Shown: positions 8,573-16,822, counted from the stretch's first letter. The stretch: DNA of 64,000 nt from JAFKFH01 sp017307375 (GCA_965229335.1 OZ245874.1:6510001-6574000), one strand, 5' to 3'. Notes: generated from the sequence alone by a model not told the origin. Numbers and translations: made by a program.

Positions 8573-9340
8573 ATGGTTCATGCCCCCGCCGCCCAGCGGC
8601 CCGCCGAGATCAGCGAGGAGGAATGGCAGGCCCGCACCGACCTTGCGGCCTGCTATCGCATCTTCGCCCATCTCGGCTGGACCGAGCTGATCTACAACCA
8701 CATCACGCTGCGGCTGGCCGGACCCGAGACCCATTTCCTGATCAATCCGTTCGGGCTGCATTACAGCGAGGTGCGGGCGTCGAACCTCGTCAAGATCGAC
8801 CTGGACGGCAACGTCGTCGGCACGTCGAACTGGCCGGTGAACCCGGCCGGGTTCACGGTGCATGCCGCGATCCATGCCGGCATTCCCGGCGCCCATTGCG
8901 TGATGCACACGCACACCACCGCCGGCATGGCCGTCGCCTGCTCGCGCGGCGGCCTGTCGCCCTCGAACTTCTATTCGGCACAGCTCTACGGCAAGCTCGC
9001 CTATCACGATTTCGAGGGCATCACCGTGCATCCCGACGAGGGCCCGCGGCTGGTCGCCAATATCGGCGACAAGCCGGCGGTCATCCTGCGCAATCACGGA
9101 CTGCTGGCCTGGGGCGAGTCGGTCCATCGCACCTTCGCGATCCTCTGGCTGCTCAATCGCGCCTGCGAAATCCAGCTCGCCTCGCAGTCGATGGGCCCGG
9201 TGATCGACATCCCGGAGGAGATCCAGGCCAAGTGCACGCGGGATTCGCTGCAGTTCAACGCCAAGTTCGGTGCCGGGCGCGACGTCTTCGATGCGCTGGT
9301 CCGCCAGATCGACGCGATTGACCCGAGCTATCGCAGCTAG
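8573..9340 (+). CDS. Class II aldolase/adducin family protein
   Basis: A 255-residue zinc-dependent aldolase-fold protein, last gene of the hpa operon and 17 bases after hpaI. His112 and His114 in MHTHTTAG and the later LRNHGLL His are the expected zinc ligands. Relatives act on fuculose-1-phosphate, ribulose-5-phosphate or oxo-acids, or bind actin in animals; the substrate here is not shown. It is not one of the standard hpa genes, so it may feed a related substrate into the route or help the HpaI step. The stop codon interlocks with the convergent gene at CTAG. Confidence 0.8.
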   Translation: MVHAPAAQRPAEISEEEWQARTDLAACYRIFAHLGWTELIYNHITLRLAGPETHFLINPFGLHYSEVRASNLVKIDLDGNVVGTSNWPVNPAGFTVHAAIHAGIPGAHCVMHTHTTAGMAVACSRGGLSPSNFYSAQLYGKLAYHDFEGITVHPDEGPRLVANIGDKPAVILRNHGLLAWGESVHRTFAILWLLNRACEIQLASQSMGPVIDIPEEIQAKCTRDSLQFNAKFGAGRDVFDALVRQIDAIDPSYRS

Positions 9341-10638
9341 CGCACCTCGACCGCCAGCCGCATCGACGGATGGATGCCGCAGACCACCTCGAACGTGCCG
9401 GGCAGCGGGAAGTCGATCTCGACCGTCTCGCCCGGCTTCTGCAGGCCGGAATTGAAGTGGAAGCGCGGATCGTCGACCCGGATGTTGTGGACGCGGTCGT
9501 CGTCGTTGTGCAGGTCGAGCGGACGGCCGCGCTCGAACACCACGGCTTCCGGGGCGAAGCGCCGCCCCTTCTGGTAGATGTCGGAGGTCGCCACCCGCTG
9601 GGGCGGCTTGTCGGTCGAGAAGGCCAGCGCCGACTGGGCCGGACGGTCGGCGGTCAGGCTGTTGAGGAAGGCGACGAGGTCAGCGGTCTCGGCATCGTCG
9701 AGGGTGATGGGCTTCAGTTCGGCCGAAACGGTCGACCGTGGCTCGATTCCCTGCTTGTAGTGGCGCACGACGTCTTCGAGCGTCGCGAAGCGCCCGTCGT
9801 GCATGTAGGGCGCCAATCGGCCGACGTCGCGCAGCGACGGCGTCTTCATCGCAAAATCGAGCCGCGGATCGGCGAGGATTTCGCCCCGGCCGCGATCCTT
9901 CATCGGGCTCAGGCCGATGTCGTGGAAACCATCGTCGGTCAGCCGCCAGCCGGAATGGCAGGTGACGCAGTTGGCCTTGCCGCGGAACAGGTCGAAGCCG
10001 CGCCGGGCCGCCGGGCTCAGGGCGCCGTCGTCGCCGGCGACAAAGCGGTCGAACGGGCTTTCGCCCGAACGCAGCGTGCGCTCGAACGTCGCCAAGGCGG
10101 CGGCGACGGTCTCGGCCGTGATCTGCGGCCGCTCGGGAAAGGCCTTGGCGAATTCCGCAACCAGCGGCCGCGAGGCGCGCAGCTTCTCGATCAGACCTTC
10201 CCGCGGCATGTTCATCTCGTTCGGGTTCTCGATCGGGCCGAACGCCTGCGCCTCCAGCGTCGCGGCCCGACCGTCCCAGAACTGGATCTTGGCGAAGGCG
10301 GTATCGGCCAGGCTGGGCGTGCGCCGCGGCAGGGGATCGCCATGAATGCCCAGGCCGGTCCTCAGGCCGTCCTGCCAGGCCTTGGCCGGGACATGGCAGG
10401 TGGCGCAGGAGCGGCTGTCGTTGCCCGACAGCCTGACGTCGTGGAACAGCCGCTCGCCGAGCAGCGCCTTGGCCGGGGTGTACGGGTTGTCCGACGGCAC
10501 GGGAATCTCGACGGGCCGGCGGAAAGCGAGCCGGGGATCGGCATCATCGGCCGTCTGGGCCGGGGCAAGCATCGGCAGGGCGACGGCCCCGAAGCCGATC
10601 AGGAAACCGGCGGCGGCCCGCCAGGACGGAAACTGCAT
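9337..10638 (-). CDS. Di-haem cytochrome c peroxidase fused to an amicyanin-like cupredoxin domain
   Basis: A 433-residue exported protein with a signal peptide (about 1-28, ending LAPAQTA). Two haem c sites, CATCH (78-82) and CVTCH (224-228), and the PYMHDGRF block (278-284) place it in the CcpA/MauG peroxidase family. Family members usually end near the position reached here at about residue 335. The last 95 residues form an extra domain with type 1 copper ligands His384 (DRVHN), Cys420, His423 and Met426 in CGIHPSM, the C-x2-H-x2-M loop seen in amicyanin. It could pass electrons between copper and haem in the periplasm. It is second in an operon after the unknown secreted protein at 10659. 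Confidence 0.85.
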   Translation of the reverse strand: MQFPSWRAAAGFLIGFGAVALPMLAPAQTADDADPRLAFRRPVEIPVPSDNPYTPAKALLGERLFHDVRLSGNDSRSCATCHVPAKAWQDGLRTGLGIHGDPLPRRTPSLADTAFAKIQFWDGRAATLEAQAFGPIENPNEMNMPREGLIEKLRASRPLVAEFAKAFPERPQITAETVAAALATFERTLRSGESPFDRFVAGDDGALSPAARRGFDLFRGKANCVTCHSGWRLTDDGFHDIGLSPMKDRGRGEILADPRLDFAMKTPSLRDVGRLAPYMHDGRFATLEDVVRHYKQGIEPRSTVSAELKPITLDDAETADLVAFLNSLTADRPAQSALAFSTDKPPQRVATSDIYQKGRRFAPEAVVFERGRPLDLHNDDDRVHNIRVDDPRFHFNSGLQKPGETVEIDFPLPGTFEVVCGIHPSMRLAVEVR

Positions 10639-10658
10639 GACGAACCGCCGCTTTCAGA

Positions 10659-11519
10659 TCAATCGAAACGACGCTTGAGCAACTCGGCGCGCGACGCCAA
10701 CGCCTGCACCTCGCCCGGCCCCATCACCGGCGCCGACGGCGGCTGCACCGCGGGCCAGACCGGCGCCAGTTCGGTTATCAGCTCGGCCAGGCGCTGGGCG
10801 CCCTCGGCATCCTTCTTCTTCAGGACCGCCTCATGCGCCTTCAGGTAATCGCGCGCCTCCAGCAGGAAGCCGCGGCCGTCCTGGTATTCGACGACGGCGA
10901 CGAACTTGCCGTCCTTCACCGCCTCGGCATATTCGCCGGCGGCCGATTGCAGCAGGCCCGCGACCACGGCGAAGACGAAGGCAGGCTGTGCCGCCACCTT
11001 CGCCGGAATCTTGGCCGAGGCCGCGGCAACCGCCTTGTCGACCCGGGTTATGGCCGCTTCGGTCTTGGCCTGCGGCGCCTTGTCCATCACGGCTTTCGAG
11101 GCGGCATCGAGGCTGGCCTTGAAGCCGGTCACGCCGCGCCGGACCAGCGGCGCCTGGATCTTGGTGTAGATCTCTTCGATCGGATGGTGGAAATGCGGCA
11201 TCGCCTCGTCGTACTTGCCCAGGGCGACCAGTTCGCGGCCGACGCGGACATGGCCCTGCACCAGCAGCAGCCGGCCCTGCAGCGCGGCGTCGGGAGCGGA
11301 CTGCTCGAAGGCATCCTCCTCCCCGGCCTCGCCCGCCTCGCCGCCTTCGCCGCTCTCGCCGGCGGCGAGCAGGAAGCGACCATCGGTCGCAGGCGGTGCC
11401 GCGTGCCTGTGCAGCGCCGGCGTGGCATCGTCGCCTGCCGCGGCCGCAATGCCGGCAGCAGGAAGGGTGGCGACAACGGCGAAACCGACGCTCGCCCACA
11501 GTTTGCGTGACATGCTCAT
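10659..11519 (-). CDS. Secreted protein of unknown function, Gly/Glu-rich N-terminal segment
   Basis: I do not recognise a family. The 286-residue product has a signal peptide (MSMSRKLWASVGFAVVATLP, cut near AAAAG at 26-29). A His-containing stretch HRHAAPP and an acidic GESGEGGEAGEAGEED segment (54-69) follow, then a long mainly helical, Ala-rich body with conserved-looking HFHHPIEEIY (about 108-117). The acidic and His-rich stretches could bind metal ions. It is first in an operon with the haem-copper peroxidase, 20 bases upstream of it, and divergent from a PiuC gene, which suggests a role in periplasmic iron or copper handling. That role is inference from context. Confidence 0.65.
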   Translation of the reverse strand: MSMSRKLWASVGFAVVATLPAAGIAAAAGDDATPALHRHAAPPATDGRFLLAAGESGEGGEAGEAGEEDAFEQSAPDAALQGRLLLVQGHVRVGRELVALGKYDEAMPHFHHPIEEIYTKIQAPLVRRGVTGFKASLDAASKAVMDKAPQAKTEAAITRVDKAVAAASAKIPAKVAAQPAFVFAVVAGLLQSAAGEYAEAVKDGKFVAVVEYQDGRGFLLEARDYLKAHEAVLKKKDAEGAQRLAELITELAPVWPAVQPPSAPVMGPGEVQALASRAELLKRRFD

Positions 11520-11550
11520 GGGGTTTTCCGCCCGGGGGGGATATGAGAAC

Positions 11551-11612
11551 TGATATCGTTCGCAAGGCTATTGCTTACGCGAATGAATTGCAATAGCCAG
11601 TTAGTCATTCGC
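11551..11612. promoter_or_regulatory. Divergent control region, candidate iron (Fur/Irr-type) operator
   Basis: Between the secreted-protein gene and piuC lies an A+T-rich stretch. GCTATTGC (11567-11574) and GCAATAGC (11590-11597) form a perfect 8-base inverted repeat with a 15-base spacer. The spacer itself contains GCGAATGAATT, and a related TGCGAATGACT reads on the opposite strand at about 11604-11614. PiuC homologues are usually iron-repressed, so an iron regulator such as Fur or Irr is a reasonable guess; I cannot assign the protein. Confidence 0.45.
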
Positions 11613-11629
11613 ATCGTTTCGAGGTCGCC

Positions 11630-12301
11630 ATGATCCTCTGTCTGGCTGACGTGCTGACCGCCGAGGCGGTCGCCGAGTTATTGTCGCTGACCGCTGGCGG
11701 CAGTTGGACCGACGGCACGCGCACCGCCGGCTGGGCGGCGCGCGAGGTCAAGCGGAACCGTCAGCTTGCAAAGGGGACGGCGGCGGCGGAGGCGGCGGCG
11801 ATCGTGCGCGCCGGGCTCGAGGCCCATCAGGTCTTCCGGGCGGCCAGCCTGGTCCGACGGATGCGCGATCCGATGTTCGCCCGCTACGAGACGGGCGAGG
11901 AGTACGGCCTGCATGTCGACGACGCGCTGATGGGCAGCGGCCCCGACCCGCTGCGCACGGACCTGTCGGTTACGGTGTTCCTGTCTCCCCCAACGGCCTA
12001 CGACGGCGGCGAACTCGTGCTCGACAGCCCCGCCGGCGAGCAGACGATCAAGCTCGATGCCGGATCGGCGGTGCTCTATCCGTCGACCTTCCTGCATCGC
12101 GTCGCCCCGGTCACCCGCGGCGAGCGCCGGGTGGCGGTGACCTGGGTGCAGAGCCTGGTGCGGTCGGCCGAGCAGCGCGCGATCCTGTTCGACCTCGATC
12201 AGGCGCGGCGCGACCTGTTTGCGCGCGAGGGGCGCTCGCCCGCCTTCGACCTGATCGCCAAGTCCTACGCCAATCTGCTGCGGCTATGGGCGGAGAGTTG
12301 A
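11630..12301 (+). CDS. piuC: PiuC/YbiX-type PKHD Fe(II)/2-oxoglutarate hydroxylase
   Basis: A 223-residue Fe(II)- and 2-oxoglutarate-dependent dioxygenase. The facial triad is His95 and Asp97 in YGLHVDDAL and His156 in FLHRVAP, with Arg166 in TRGERR placed to bind 2-oxoglutarate; length and C-terminal helices match the PiuC family. Family members are commonly iron-regulated and sit beside siderophore receptors; their substrate is not settled. No TonB receptor gene is adjacent here; instead the divergent operon codes for periplasmic redox proteins. The 3' end overlaps the convergent LysR gene by 18 bases. Confidence 0.88.
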   Translation: MILCLADVLTAEAVAELLSLTAGGSWTDGTRTAGWAAREVKRNRQLAKGTAAAEAAAIVRAGLEAHQVFRAASLVRRMRDPMFARYETGEEYGLHVDDALMGSGPDPLRTDLSVTVFLSPPTAYDGGELVLDSPAGEQTIKLDAGSAVLYPSTFLHRVAPVTRGERRVAVTWVQSLVRSAEQRAILFDLDQARRDLFAREGRSPAFDLIAKSYANLLRLWAES

Positions 12302-13186
12302 TCGCCCCGCCGCCCTGATCGTCGCGACCACGTCGCGCAGCGCGCGCGTCAGCGGCTTGTCGCGACGCATGACCAGCGCCAGCTGGCGATGCAGCCGCGG
12401 GCGCAGCGAGCGGACGGTGAGGCGGCCCTGCTGGCCTTCCCCTTCCACCGCCATCCGCGGCAGGATCGAACAGCCGAGGCCCGCGCCGACCAGCCCCTTG
12501 ATCGCCTCGACCGAGCCGAGCTCCATCACCGGCTTGGGCGCCAGCCCCGCCTGCATGAACCATTCGTCGATCACCCGCCTGGTATTGGCGCCGGGCTCGT
12601 AGAGGACGATGGGCAGCCCGGCCATGCCCGCCGGAGTCGGACGGACCGGCAGTTCAGGCCCGGCAGCCGAGGTGATGGCAACGAACTCCTCGGCCAGCAC
12701 CGGCGTCACCGCAAACATCCGCCCGACCACCGGCAGGGTGACGAAGCCGACATCGAGCAGGTTCTCCTCGACCGCCCGCAGGATGTCGGCCGTGTTGCCG
12801 GTGCGGACGACGATTTCCAGCGCCGGAAAGCGAGCACGCAGGTCGCGCAGCAGCGGCGGCAGCAGGTAGGTGCAGGCGGTGGCGCCAGAGCCGAGGCGGA
12901 CGCGCCCGATCGTGCCCGACGCATGTTCGGCCATCGCGTCGAGCGCCGCGCCGACCGCCTCGTCGATGCGGCGGTGATGGTCGAGCAGCGCCAGCCCCGC
13001 GGCGGTCGGCGTCGCCCGTCGGCCGACCCGGTCGATCAGCCGCACGCCCAGGCGCTGTTCCAGCTGGCGCACCTGCTGGCTGACCGCCGGCTGGGTCAGG
13101 TTCAATCGATCGGCCGCGGCCGAGAACGAACCTTGCTCGATGACGTCGGCGAAGGCGCGGACATGGTCGAGGTTCAGGCTGCGCAT
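12284..13186 (-). CDS. LysR-family transcriptional regulator
   Basis: A 300-residue LysR regulator starting MRSLNLDHVRAFADVIEQ, with the winged helix-turn-helix at about 1-60 (FSAAADRLNLTQPAVSQQV) and a substrate-binding-like domain afterwards (GRVRLGSGATACTYLLPP). A longer frame is open upstream to 13336 but would run through the divergent GNAT gene, and LysR proteins start close to this Met. It is divergent from the acetyltransferase at 13287, which is its most likely target together with the MFS and GST genes that follow. Confidence 0.85.
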   Translation of the reverse strand: MRSLNLDHVRAFADVIEQGSFSAAADRLNLTQPAVSQQVRQLEQRLGVRLIDRVGRRATPTAAGLALLDHHRRIDEAVGAALDAMAEHASGTIGRVRLGSGATACTYLLPPLLRDLRARFPALEIVVRTGNTADILRAVEENLLDVGFVTLPVVGRMFAVTPVLAEEFVAITSAAGPELPVRPTPAGMAGLPIVLYEPGANTRRVIDEWFMQAGLAPKPVMELGSVEAIKGLVGAGLGCSILPRMAVEGEGQQGRLTVRSLRPRLHRQLALVMRRDKPLTRALRDVVATIRAAGRSTLRP

Positions 13187-13198
13187 ATCAAAGATTTT

Positions 13199-13236
13199 CT
13201 TATCCGATGCATAATGATCAGAAATTTCTCTTATGC
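13199..13236. promoter_or_regulatory. Candidate LysR operator between regulator and GNAT gene
   Basis: In the A+T-rich gap, GCATAA (13209-13214) and TTATGC (13231-13236) are an inverted repeat with a 16-base spacer, and TTATCCGATG (from 13200) resembles TTATGCGATC (from 13231). Dyads of this size next to a divergent LysR gene are typical sites, but binding is inferred. Confidence 0.35.
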
Positions 13237-13286
13237 GATCCGATGATGCAAGGTTGCCGCGAAGAAAGCCCCTGGAGTGATCAGCC

Positions 13287-13847
13287 GTGCCCGACATCCT
13301 CATTCGCGACGCAAACGACGCCGATATCGACACCATCCAGCAGATCTATGCCCGGCACGTGCGGTTCGGCACGGCCAGCTTCGAGGAGACGGTGCCCGAT
13401 GCCGGCGAACTCGCCACGCGCCGGTCGGGGGTGCTCGCCCAGGGCCTGCCCTATCTGGTCGCGGAGGGCGAGGGTCGGGTGCTCGGCTATGCCTATGCCT
13501 CGGCCTATCGGGCCAGGTCGGCCTATCGCTTCGCAATCGAGGATTCGATCTATGTCGCGGAGGGCCTGGCCGGGCGCGGCATCGGCACGCGGCTGATGTC
13601 GGCGCTGATCGCGCGCTGCGAGGCCGGTCCGTGGCGGCAGATGGTGGCGGTGATCGGCGACAGCGACAATGCCGCCTCGATCGCGCTGCACCGGGCCTTC
13701 GGCTTCCGCCATACCGGCACCCTGCGCTCGATCGGCTTCAAGTTCGGACGCTGGCTCGACAGCGTGCTGATGCAGCGCGACCTCGGGCCCGGCGATTCCA
13801 CGCTGCCGGCCGAAGGGCCGGCGGCGCGGCTGCAGGCCAAGATCTGA
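13287..13847 (+). CDS. GNAT-family N-acetyltransferase (phosphinothricin/methionine-sulfone type)
   Basis: A 186-residue cytoplasmic acetyltransferase. The acetyl-CoA loop is GLAGRGIGTRLM and the following GDSDNAASIALHRAFGFRHTGTL is characteristic of the Pat/MddA branch that acetylates phosphinothricin or methionine sulfone and sulfoximine. Start is GTG at 13287, after a GGAG ribosome site. It is followed after 2 bases by an MFS gene, so a detoxify-and-export unit under the divergent LysR is likely. The exact substrate is not shown. Confidence 0.82.
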   Translation: MPDILIRDANDADIDTIQQIYARHVRFGTASFEETVPDAGELATRRSGVLAQGLPYLVAEGEGRVLGYAYASAYRARSAYRFAIEDSIYVAEGLAGRGIGTRLMSALIARCEAGPWRQMVAVIGDSDNAASIALHRAFGFRHTGTLRSIGFKFGRWLDSVLMQRDLGPGDSTLPAEGPAARLQAKI

Positions 13848-13849
13848 CC

Positions 13850-15028
13850 TTGGTATCCGGCGGCCGCGTCTTCTGGTTCGGCATGGCCCAGCTGATCGGC
13901 TGGGGCATCAGCTATTATCTGATCGGCGTGTTCGGCGAGGCGATGGCCGCCGACCTCGGCCATGGCATGTCGGTGGTCCATGGCGGGTTCTCGCTGGCGC
14001 TGATGGTGATGGGCGTGGCGTCGGGACCGGCGGGGCGGCTGATCGACCGCTTCGGCGGACGGCCGATGCTGGTGGCCGGCGCGGTGCTGACGGCGATCGG
14101 TTGTGCCGGCCTCGCCCTGGCCCATGGGCTGGTGCTGCACTATGCGGCCTGGGCGTGCCTGGGGCTTGCCATGCGGCTGTCGCTCTACGATGCCGCCTTT
14201 GCCGCCCTCGCCCGGCTGCTCGGCCCCGCGGCGCGCAAGCCGATCGCGCAGATCACGCTGCTGGGCGGCCTTGCCTCGACCGTGTTCTGGCCGATCGGCC
14301 ATGGGCTGGCCGACGCATTCGGCTGGCGGGGCGCGGTCTGGAGCTATGCGGGCTTTGCGCTGGCCACCATCCCGATGCATCTGGCGCTGCCGGCGGGCCG
14401 CTGGCATCCGGTATCGCAGGCAGATGACCAGGCAGCCGCAGCCCCCGGCCGGCACAGCCCGCTGGCGGCCGTTCTGTTCGTCGTCACCGTGACGCTCGCC
14501 GGTTTTCTCAATTCCGGCATGTCGGCACACATGATCACGGTGATGACCGGGCTGGGGCTGGCGGCCGCGACGGCAATCTGGATCGCCAGCCTGCGCGGCA
14601 TCGGCCAGTCGCTTGCCCGTCTCGGCGAGGTCCTGTCGGCGGGCCGGTTCGATCCCTTCGACCTGAACCTCGCCGCCACGCTGATGCTGCCGGTCTGTTT
14701 CGTGGCAGCGCTGCTGTCCGGCCAATGGCTCGCCGCGGCGATCGCCTTCAATTTCCTCTACGGCGCCGGCAACGGCATCCTGACGATCACCCGCGGCACG
14801 CTGCCGCTGCTGCTGTTCGACCCCAGAAGCTATGGCGCCACCGTCGGCCGCCTGCTGGTACCCAGCTTTTTCCTGTCGGCCGTGGCACCGCTTGCCTATG
14901 CGCTGGTCATCGAGCATTTCGGCGTCGCCGCCGTTCTGTGGCTGTCGCTGGCCCTCGGCCTCGGCATCCTTGCCGCGGCAGTCGTCTTGCGCCTACGCTT
15001 TGCGCAAAAGTCGAGGAGCCCAGGATGA
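13850..15028 (+). CDS. MFS transporter
   Basis: A 392-residue inner-membrane protein with about 12 hydrophobic segments, beginning LVSGGRVFWFGMAQLIGWGIS. The MFS loop 2-3 motif appears as GRLIDRFGGRPML (about 60-72). The best start is TTG at 13850, immediately after the GNAT stop; the next Met is residue 12. It overlaps the GST gene by ATGA, so GNAT-MFS-GST forms one transcript. Substrate unknown. Confidence 0.8.
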   Translation: MVSGGRVFWFGMAQLIGWGISYYLIGVFGEAMAADLGHGMSVVHGGFSLALMVMGVASGPAGRLIDRFGGRPMLVAGAVLTAIGCAGLALAHGLVLHYAAWACLGLAMRLSLYDAAFAALARLLGPAARKPIAQITLLGGLASTVFWPIGHGLADAFGWRGAVWSYAGFALATIPMHLALPAGRWHPVSQADDQAAAAPGRHSPLAAVLFVVTVTLAGFLNSGMSAHMITVMTGLGLAAATAIWIASLRGIGQSLARLGEVLSAGRFDPFDLNLAATLMLPVCFVAALLSGQWLAAAIAFNFLYGAGNGILTITRGTLPLLLFDPRSYGATVGRLLVPSFFLSAVAPLAYALVIEHFGVAAVLWLSLALGLGILAAAVVLRLRFAQKSRSPG

Positions 15029-15654
15029 TTCTCTATGATTGCCGCACGGCGCCGAGCCCGCGCCGCGCCCGCCTGTTCATCGCCGAGAAGGGCCTGACCG
15101 TCGAAACGGTGCAGGTGGACCTGGCCAAGGGCGAGCACCTGACCGACGCCTTCCGCGCGATCAGCCCGCAATGCACTGTCCCGGTGCTGAAGCTGGACGA
15201 TGGCGACGTCATCACCGAGAACGTTGCCATCGCCCGTTATCTCGAGGAGATGTTCCCGGCCGTGCCGCTGCTCGGCCGCACACCGGCCGAGAAGGCGCAT
15301 GTCGCCGAATGGAATGCGCGTATCGAGTTCGAGGGGCTGGCGCCGATCGCCGATGCGCTGCGCAATTCGGCGCGCGGCTTCCAGGGGCGCGCACTGGTCG
15401 GGCCGCGCGGCTTCGAGCAGATTCCTGCCCTGGCCGAGCGCGGGCGCCAGCGTCTGGCCGACTTCTTCGCGACGCTCGACGGCCGCCTGGCCGACCGCGA
15501 CTTCGTCGTCGGCGACGGCTTGACCATGGCCGACATCACGGCGGTGGTGGCCGTCGACTTCGCCGCCTGGGTCAAGCAGGTGCCCGGCGACGACCTCGTC
15601 CATCTCCGCCGCTGGCATGCCGCGATGAAGGCGCGCCCGTCCTACGCCGCCTGA
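15025..15654 (+). CDS. Glutathione S-transferase family protein
   Basis: A 209-residue cytosolic GST: thioredoxin-like domain (MILYDCRTAPSPRRARLFIAEKG, with the cis-Pro CTVPVLKLDDG at about 51-61 and ITENVAIARYLEE), then an all-helical C-terminal domain with the DFVVGDGLTMADI capping motif. GAGGAG ribosome site. Its coupling to a GNAT and an exporter fits a xenobiotic-response operon. It ends one base before the stop of the convergent lipoprotein gene. Confidence 0.86.
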   Translation: MILYDCRTAPSPRRARLFIAEKGLTVETVQVDLAKGEHLTDAFRAISPQCTVPVLKLDDGDVITENVAIARYLEEMFPAVPLLGRTPAEKAHVAEWNARIEFEGLAPIADALRNSARGFQGRALVGPRGFEQIPALAERGRQRLADFFATLDGRLADRDFVVGDGLTMADITAVVAVDFAAWVKQVPGDDLVHLRRWHAAMKARPSYAA

Positions 15655-16650
15655 TCACTTGCCGTAAGTCGACCGGTCCTGGCCGGGGTTGCCGACGGTA
15701 CCTGCGGGCGGACGCGGTGCGCTCGCCGGTGGCGGAGCGGGCGGCGGGCGGTGGACGACCGGCGGGGGCGATGCCGCCGGGGGCGGGCGATGAACGACGG
15801 GCGGAGGCTGGTGGACAACCGGCGGCGGGCGCTGCACGGTCGGTGGCGGCTGCACGACTGGCATTGCCGGCATGGGCGGCGGGCGGTGGACGACCGGCGG
15901 AGGCGATGCCGCCGGGGGCGGATGATGAACGACGGGCGGAGGCTGGTGGACAACCGGCGGCGGGCGATGAACGATGGGGGGCGGCGATGCTGGTGGCGGC
16001 CTGTGCACGACCGGCGGGGCGGGCATGAAACTGGCGGGCGGCGGCCGGTAATGCGGCGGGTACGGGCGGGGCGGCGCGACGATGACGGCCGGCGGCGGGC
16101 TGACATAGACGGGAGTCGGCTGGACGATGATCGGCACAATCGGGGCGGGTTGTGCCCGCGGTGGCTGGAACATGTCCTGTTCATAGATGACCGGCGCGGC
16201 CGGGTGGGCTGAACCCGACGAGTAGGCCGGATAGGGTTCCACGGGGGGCTGGGAAATCACCGGCGGTGGCGGTGGCGGTGGCGGCATCTCGACCACCGGC
16301 GGCGGCATGGTCGCCAGCGACTGCAATTGCCGGCGGGCGTCGTCGCGTTCGGCCGCCGCCCGGGTGTAGCGGTAGAGCAGTTCCTCGTAGGTCAGGGCCG
16401 GGCGGCACTGCTCGATCAGCCCGCGGGCAACCTCGGCTTCGTTGTCGGCGCGCGAAGTGATGGTGATGTCGCGCCCGTGACAGGGATTCTCCTGGCCGGG
16501 CCGGTCGAAGATGTCGCCAGGGACGGTCAGCTTCTCGTCGACCTCCTCGGCCTCCGCCGGGGTGGTCCAGGCGGGCGGGGCGCAGCCGCCGGCAAACAGG
16601 AGCGACAGGGCGATGCCCCCCGCCAAGATCTGGGACCGTGCGAGCAACAT
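15655..16650 (-). CDS. Proline/histidine-rich lipoprotein
   Basis: A 331-residue protein starting MLLARSQILAGGIALSLLFA with lipobox AGGC; Cys23 is the predicted lipidation site. Residues about 30-110 are ordinary sequence (EQCRPALTYEELLYRYTRAAAE). From about 115 to the end the protein is dominated by proline with repeated VVHRPPP, VVHQPPP and SPPP units. Such a tail would be an extended, His-rich spacer in the periplasm, perhaps reaching through peptidoglycan or binding metal. GGGAGGAC ribosome site. An earlier in-frame Met at 16746 would put the signal peptide inside the protein, so 16650 is chosen. No known family. Confidence 0.72.
   Translation of the reverse strand: MLLARSQILAGGIALSLLFAGGCAPPAWTTPAEAEEVDEKLTVPGDIFDRPGQENPCHGRDITITSRADNEAEVARGLIEQCRPALTYEELLYRYTRAAAERDDARRQLQSLATMPPPVVEMPPPPPPPPVISQPPVEPYPAYSSGSAHPAAPVIYEQDMFQPPRAQPAPIVPIIVQPTPVYVSPPPAVIVAPPRPYPPHYRPPPASFMPAPPVVHRPPPASPPPIVHRPPPVVHQPPPVVHHPPPAASPPPVVHRPPPMPAMPVVQPPPTVQRPPPVVHQPPPVVHRPPPAASPPPVVHRPPPAPPPASAPRPPAGTVGNPGQDRSTYGK
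15739..15965. repeat. Two near-identical 92-bp direct repeats inside the lipoprotein gene
   Basis: Bases 15739-15830 recur with a few changes at 15874-15965, a period of 135 bases (45 codons). Each copy encodes HQPPPVVH and AASPPPVVHRPPP units. This is a recent internal duplication and a place where length differences between strains are likely. Confidence 0.8.
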
Positions 16651-16822
16651 TGTCCTCCCTCCGACGCCACAGGGCGTGGACGCATGGTCGCCGCGGTTTA
16701 TGGCGGATTGCCGAACGCGTTTATGGCCGGATCGCGGCGACGCCACGATCCACGCTGGACGATTCTGCCGCCGCCGGCCTACGATCTAGGTCTGTCGCAT
16801 AACAATCCTCGGGAGGAGTTCC

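Noticed and set aside
13187..13336. Longer N-terminus for the LysR protein
   Set aside because: It would cover the divergent promoter and the GNAT start, and LysR proteins begin near MRSLNL.
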